In this document: positions 60,259 to 64,000 of the stretch, piece after piece | Layout: each line of letters opens with the position of its first letter | Numbering within the stretch: position 1 is the stretch's first letter | NCBI GenBank assembly: GCA_947493885.1 | Contig: CANLTE010000005.1 | Coordinates: 62,001 to 126,000, forward strand | Reading direction: 5' to 3' | DNA: 64,000 bases | DNA from: an uncultured Maribacter sp. | GTDB taxonomy: Bacteria; Bacteroidota; Bacteroidia; Flavobacteriales; Flavobacteriaceae | The notes under the pieces: model-generated | The model's input: only the letters and a program-made list of their open reading frames with translations | Told to the model about the DNA's origin: nothing | Databases searched by the model: none | Position numbers and translations under genes: made by a program

Positions 60259-61806
60259 ATGATAAATTTTACCAAATACGTTTTATTATTTGTTATTGTT
60301 ATTACTACTCAAACCTATTCTACGGCGCAAACGTTAACCTCAAAAGTTTTAGATTCTACAACACAAAACCCTATTCCTTACGCCAATATAATCTTAAATA
60401 AAAAAGGTGTAATTACTAATGAAGAAGGTCGTTTTAGCTTTATTTTAGACAAAAACATAAAGGAAACCGATTCGTTATTCATTTCATGTATGGGTTTTGA
60501 ATCTGTTGGAAAGCCTCTTAGTGAATTTACGGGAACAACCATTTATTTAAAACCATTAGCCATAGAGTTAAAACCCGTAATTGTTACCAACAAACAATAC
60601 AGCGCCGATGAAATAATTGATTTGGTAAAGGATAGTTTAGAAAAAAACTATAATAAAGACCTTAGTAAAAAACGCCTGTTTTTTAGAAACTCAGACTATA
60701 GTAAACTGGCTAAAACTAATTATACCTTGGTGAAATCTACCATTGACGAATTCAACAAAAAGTTTTTAGATAGCGTTATAAGCACAATCCCTGCAAGTTC
60801 CAGTTATTTTACTGAAGTACTCTGTGACTTATACGGCAATAATGATGAAGAAAACCAAAAAATTAAACTCATAAAGGCTTCTCAACTATATGATAAAAAC
60901 AATGAGATTGGTTTTACCAGTATGGAAAAAAAGTTTAACGATATTATTAAGGCAAATGTTAAACCAAATTCATATTTCAAAATTAAATCTGGTCCCCTTT
61001 TAGGCACCAAGGTTGAAGGAGAAGATTTTGATAATATATTTAAAACTGAAGTAGATTCAACCAACGCTGCCGCCTTGAAAAAAGAAGTGGAAAAAAAGAA
61101 GAAAGAAGAGCAGGAATGGAAAAAGAACTTCTCTAAATACAAAAGAGAAGCATTGGGTAAAATGATGCAGAACCTCTTCTATATGGATGATAGTGAGCTT
61201 AATTTCATAAACAAATCTAGAAAGTATCATTTTGAGATAACCGATTTTACTTATATAGGAGAAGATGCTGTTTATATATTAGACTTTAAACCTAAAGGTT
61301 CCGCAGATTACAAAGGAAAAATTTACGTGAATTCTGACGATTTTGCTGTAATGCGCATCGATTATCATAATGTAAAACCGTTAAAAAAGTTTAGCCTACT
61401 TGGTGTAGGTATGAATCAATATTTAGGAAAAGGTAAAGTGTTTTTTGCTAAAGGAAACTCCAATAAATATGAGCTTAAATACCTAGAACAAGAAAGTGGA
61501 GTTAAGGTTAGTCTAAAACGTCCTCTAAAAATTATAGAGAAAAATAAACATGTACGAGGAAGGCGTAAGCAAAATGAATTATCATTAAAACTTGACTTGG
61601 CTTTCTCTGGACGTAATAAACAAGAAGTAATTGTTTTTGATACAGAACGTATTACCTCAACGCAATACGAACAACTCCAAGAAAAAAATACGGTATCGCC
61701 TGTCTATATGGCAAATTACAATCCTGATTTTTGGAGCGGGTACAATATTATAGAGCCTAATACTGCTATAAAAGAATTTACATCGATAGAAGAAGAAGCT
61801 AAATAA
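60259..61806 (+). CDS. Exported protein with a carboxypeptidase-regulatory-like domain
   Basis: The 515-residue protein has a signal peptide (cleavage near residue 24) and an N-terminal CarboxypepD_reg-like domain (about 25-110; SKVLDSTTQNPIPYANIILNKKGVITNEEGRF). A long region typical of the DUF5686-like/'carboxypeptidase-like regulatory' outer-surface family follows, with an unusually charged stretch of Lys and Glu near 275-300. It is probably periplasmic or outer-membrane associated. The function is unknown. Its last 8 bases overlap the convergent DUF423 gene. Confidence 0.68.
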   Translation: MINFTKYVLLFVIVITTQTYSTAQTLTSKVLDSTTQNPIPYANIILNKKGVITNEEGRFSFILDKNIKETDSLFISCMGFESVGKPLSEFTGTTIYLKPLAIELKPVIVTNKQYSADEIIDLVKDSLEKNYNKDLSKKRLFFRNSDYSKLAKTNYTLVKSTIDEFNKKFLDSVISTIPASSSYFTEVLCDLYGNNDEENQKIKLIKASQLYDKNNEIGFTSMEKKFNDIIKANVKPNSYFKIKSGPLLGTKVEGEDFDNIFKTEVDSTNAAALKKEVEKKKKEEQEWKKNFSKYKREALGKMMQNLFYMDDSELNFINKSRKYHFEITDFTYIGEDAVYILDFKPKGSADYKGKIYVNSDDFAVMRIDYHNVKPLKKFSLLGVGMNQYLGKGKVFFAKGNSNKYELKYLEQESGVKVSLKRPLKIIEKNKHVRGRRKQNELSLKLDLAFSGRNKQEVIVFDTERITSTQYEQLQEKNTVSPVYMANYNPDFWSGYNIIEPNTAIKEFTSIEEEAK

Positions 61807-62185
61807 AATTTCGTACAAAAGAATATGATAGTAAGCCCCAGCCAATAACCAATAATAAACCACCAATTGGTGTTATTGGCCCTAGTATTTTAAGTTTTTT
61901 GCCTTTTGCTGAACTAATACAAAGTCCGTAAATACTAAACGAAAAAAGAAAAACACCTATAATAAAACAATACACCATTGCTTTTTCTAATCCAGTTTCT
62001 AAATTAAAATTAAAACCAATAACTATCAACAATATGGCATGATACATTTGGTATTTTACTCCTGTTTCAAAACTCTTTAGTTGATCGTCACTTAAAACTT
62101 TCTTTAGTGCATGCGCTCCAAAGGCTCCGAATATCACGGCAAAAAACCCTAAAAGTGCTCCAACAAATTGTGCTATTAAAACCAT
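61799..62185 (-). CDS. DUF423 small membrane protein
   Basis: The 128-residue protein has four predicted spans. FGAFGAHALKK (near residue 20), YQMYHAILL (near 47) and ITPIGGLLLVIGW (near 105) are the conserved features of DUF423. The role is unknown in the family. It is convergent with, and overlaps, the gene before it by 8 bases. Confidence 0.86.
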   Translation of the reverse strand: MVLIAQFVGALLGFFAVIFGAFGAHALKKVLSDDQLKSFETGVKYQMYHAILLIVIGFNFNLETGLEKAMVYCFIIGVFLFSFSIYGLCISSAKGKKLKILGPITPIGGLLLVIGWGLLSYSFVRNFI

Positions 62186-62217
62186 ATTTCAAATTTAAAT
62201 AGAAAAATAGGTTATAA

Positions 62218-62652
62218 CTAATCACTATTTAATTCAAGCTTACTTTTAAAAAGTTGAAATAGTTCTACCGTTTCTAAACTGTCTTTATAATTAATAAAAA
62301 GTTTTAGAGAGTCTTTGTATACAACCCTTATTTTTTGCTGTTCAAAATTATCTACAAAAACATGTACCTTTTTATCGGTAAGCGAATCCTTAAACTCTCT
62401 ATATAGCCCTTTTCCTTTTTCTAAAGCCGAAAAACCATTTAAACGCTCCATGGGTGGTATTCTATCTACCATTGTAATAGAATCTAATTCGGAAAACTTT
62501 AACTCCTTGTAATAAATTCCAGATACCATTTTAATACCTTCAGAATCTAATTTTGTCCAATTTTTATAATGTACAGCAAAAGCTACTAAGCAAACAATAA
62601 GCGTAACTATTAGAAGAAAGTTCCATAACCAATGTCTTTTTTTTGCCGCCAT
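62218..62652 (-). CDS. Membrane-anchored protein with a small beta-rich domain
   Basis: The 144-residue protein has a basic start (MAAKKRHWLW) and one membrane span (about residues 10-28). The following domain, with strands like VSGIYYKELKFSELDSITMV and KKVHVFVDNFEQQKIRV, could be a bacterial PH-like fold. It begins 5 bases after the S9 peptidase stop, so the two form an operon. Confidence 0.55.
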   Translation of the reverse strand: MAAKKRHWLWNFLLIVTLIVCLVAFAVHYKNWTKLDSEGIKMVSGIYYKELKFSELDSITMVDRIPPMERLNGFSALEKGKGLYREFKDSLTDKKVHVFVDNFEQQKIRVVYKDSLKLFINYKDSLETVELFQLFKSKLELNSD

Positions 62653-62657
62653 ACTAT

Positions 62658-64000
62658 TTAGTCTTTTACTTTACTATATTTATTTAACCAAGATAAGGTA
62701 TGCGCCACTTTAGCAATTAAATTGCTAGGTTTTTTTGCAATACCATGCCCCGCTCCAGGGATTTCAACCAAAACAGTTTCTACCTTTCTTAATTTTAAAG
62801 CATGATATAATTGTTTTGCCTCGCTGGGTGGAGTTCGTAAATCGTTCATACCTACCATTACCATAGTTGGTGTTTTAATATTACCAACGAGAGAAAGTGG
62901 TGAAAATTTCCAATATCCTTCAAAATTTTCCCATGGTTGACCTGGGTAACGAGAATTTGCGTATCCAAAATAATTATCCGCTACCAGAGTTTTACTAATC
63001 CAATTCATAACTGGTTTTGCAACTACAGCCGCCTCAAACCTATCATTTTTACCAATCATCCAAGCAGACATAATACCTCCAGCGCTACCTCCAGTTACAT
63101 AAAGCTTATCCTCGTGTGCAATTCCTTTTTGAATGCAAAAATCAACCCCATCCATAACATCGTTATAATCTTCTCCTGGATAATTATTGTAAAGCAGATT
63201 CCCAAATTCTTCTCCATAACTAGTACTCCCTCTTGGATTTGGGTAAAAAACAATATAGCCAGCAGCTGCATACAACTGTATTTCTGCTGAAAAACGGTCT
63301 CCATAATTAAGAATTGGCCCTCCGTGGTTCTCAACCAAAAAAGGATATTTTTTAGAAGAGTTATAGTTTGGGGGATACACTATCCACCCTTGAATATCTC
63401 TTTGGTCTACAGATGATTTATACCACACTTCTTCCACCTTTCCTAAGTTTCTATACTTAAATAATGGGTTGTTTAATGAAGTGATTTTAATTAGGTTTTT
63501 CGCTTTTGGTTTTATTACAGCCAACTCTGAAGGGAATTCTGGTCTTGTATTTGTATATGCGATGATTCCCGAATTTGAAACTGTAAAAGAGCCTCCAGAA
63601 TAAGGTCTACCAATAGAAGTTCCTCCCTTATCGTGAGCTAGTGTTGTAACAGTACCATTTAAAGTAACATGTCCAATTTTTCCATTTCCTTTATCATCAT
63701 AAGCAAAATAAAGTCCATTACTTTTTGCATTCCAAATAATATTAGTAACACTTCTATCCAACTTTTCAGTAATTACCTTAGCATTGGAACCATCAGCACT
63801 CATAACATAAAGTTTGCGAACCTGATAAGCCTGAACCTTATCTTCAAACCCAATATAGGCAATATACTTTCCGTCAGGAGATACCACTGGGTTGGTATCT
63901 GGTCCTTTTCTATGGGTTAATGCTTTTATATTACCAGAGGAAATATTAACCGAATACACTTCACTATTTCTAAAACCATACTCCCAATCCTTATTTCGAT
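62658..64000 (-). CDS. S9-family prolyl oligopeptidase/dipeptidyl peptidase (5' part outside the window)
   Basis: The frame stays open from the stop at 62658 to the right edge, so the GTG at 63959 is not the true start. Upstream in-frame residues DWEYGFRNSEVY match the propeller of S9 enzymes. The visible part is half a beta-propeller (SPDGKYIAYIGFED, NIIWNAKSNGLYFAYDD) and the alpha/beta hydrolase domain. The latter has the nucleophile in GGSAGG, the Asp in GMNDLRTPP and the His in GAGHGI. It should release dipeptides or cut small peptides; location cannot be judged without the N-terminus. Confidence 0.88.
   Translation of the reverse strand, partial: RNKDWEYGFRNSEVYSVNISSGNIKALTHRKGPDTNPVVSPDGKYIAYIGFEDKVQAYQVRKLYVMSADGSNAKVITEKLDRSVTNIIWNAKSNGLYFAYDDKGNGKIGHVTLNGTVTTLAHDKGGTSIGRPYSGGSFTVSNSGIIAYTNTRPEFPSELAVIKPKAKNLIKITSLNNPLFKYRNLGKVEEVWYKSSVDQRDIQGWIVYPPNYNSSKKYPFLVENHGGPILNYGDRFSAEIQLYAAAGYIVFYPNPRGSTSYGEEFGNLLYNNYPGEDYNDVMDGVDFCIQKGIAHEDKLYVTGGSAGGIMSAWMIGKNDRFEAAVVAKPVMNWISKTLVADNYFGYANSRYPGQPWENFEGYWKFSPLSLVGNIKTPTMVMVGMNDLRTPPSEAKQLYHALKLRKVETVLVEIPGAGHGIAKKPSNLIAKVAHTLSWLNKYSKVKD

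Noticed and set aside
1-64000. CRISPR arrays, rRNA operons, riboswitches and a replication origin
   Set aside because: No regularly spaced repeats, rRNA sequence, known aptamer core or DnaA-box cluster was seen on reading both strands.

Overview
The window is AT-rich DNA from a member of the Bacteroidota, most likely a marine Flavobacteriaceae. Supporting signs are the promoter boxes of the TAnnTTTG type, a Flavobacterium-type L-threonine dehydrogenase, FeoA/FeoB with a FeoB-associated Cys-rich peptide, orphan Rhs fragments of the Bacteroidota type, a REP-associated transposase, and many short lipoproteins. No rRNA or CRISPR array is visible. Two tRNAs (Arg-CCT, Asn-GTT) are present.

Layout. 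1-3.5 kb: end of an SDR protein, a TPR-like exported protein, a lipoprotein, tdh, tRNA-Arg and a universal stress protein. 3.6-31.7 kb: a nitrate and nitrite assimilation island. It holds a PAS histidine kinase with a receiver-Crp fusion, a sulfite-reductase-like/rubredoxin protein, a three-part fused nitrate reductase, a NarL-like regulator, a porin, an NrtABCD-type ABC importer, a five-gene heme/flavin redox operon headed by a globin, an FNR-like regulator, a NarK transporter, cobA, nirBD, a DUF4202 protein, a NarX-like kinase, a siroheme synthase domain and a small conserved protein. 31.7-37.7 kb: a recombination-prone insert with two inverted, 5'-truncated Rhs C-terminal cassettes. Each overlaps a small exported partner gene and is followed by a REP-like hairpin; a decayed RAYT transposase and an intact tyrosine recombinase lie between them. 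37.8-48.4 kb: an exported protein, then a LacI-regulated operon for a four-carbon acid sugar (IPMDH-like dehydrogenase, cyclase family protein, DUF1537 kinase, MFS transporter, Gfo/Idh oxidoreductase, DUF5060 secreted protein). 48.4-54.8 kb: small lipoproteins, a Lys/Glu-rich exported coiled coil, a DUF4382 lipoprotein and a WD40-caspase-EF-hand protein. 55-64 kb: tRNA-Asn, rseP, SCO, the feo operon, a CarboxypepD_reg protein, DUF423, a membrane-anchored protein and an S9 peptidase cut by the window end.

How the genes work together. Nitrate would enter through the porin and the ABC importer or NarK. The fused nitrate reductase would reduce it, then NirBD would reduce nitrite to ammonium, using siroheme made by CobA and the CysG-N protein. 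A 16-bp palindrome of the form TACGTAnTAnTACGTA lies in front of nearly every transcription unit of the island. At four promoters its last TA is also the first TA of the -7 box. This makes a strong case for one dedicated regulon. The best candidates for its regulator are the NarL-like protein (the site has a 7-2-7 architecture) or the FNR-like protein encoded inside it.

The least ordinary parts are the shared operator/promoter architecture; the operon that combines globin, DUF3365, a minimal HX13H cytochrome b, an FAD/2Fe-2S reductase and a pentaheme cytochrome c; and the inverted Rhs-tip cassette locus.
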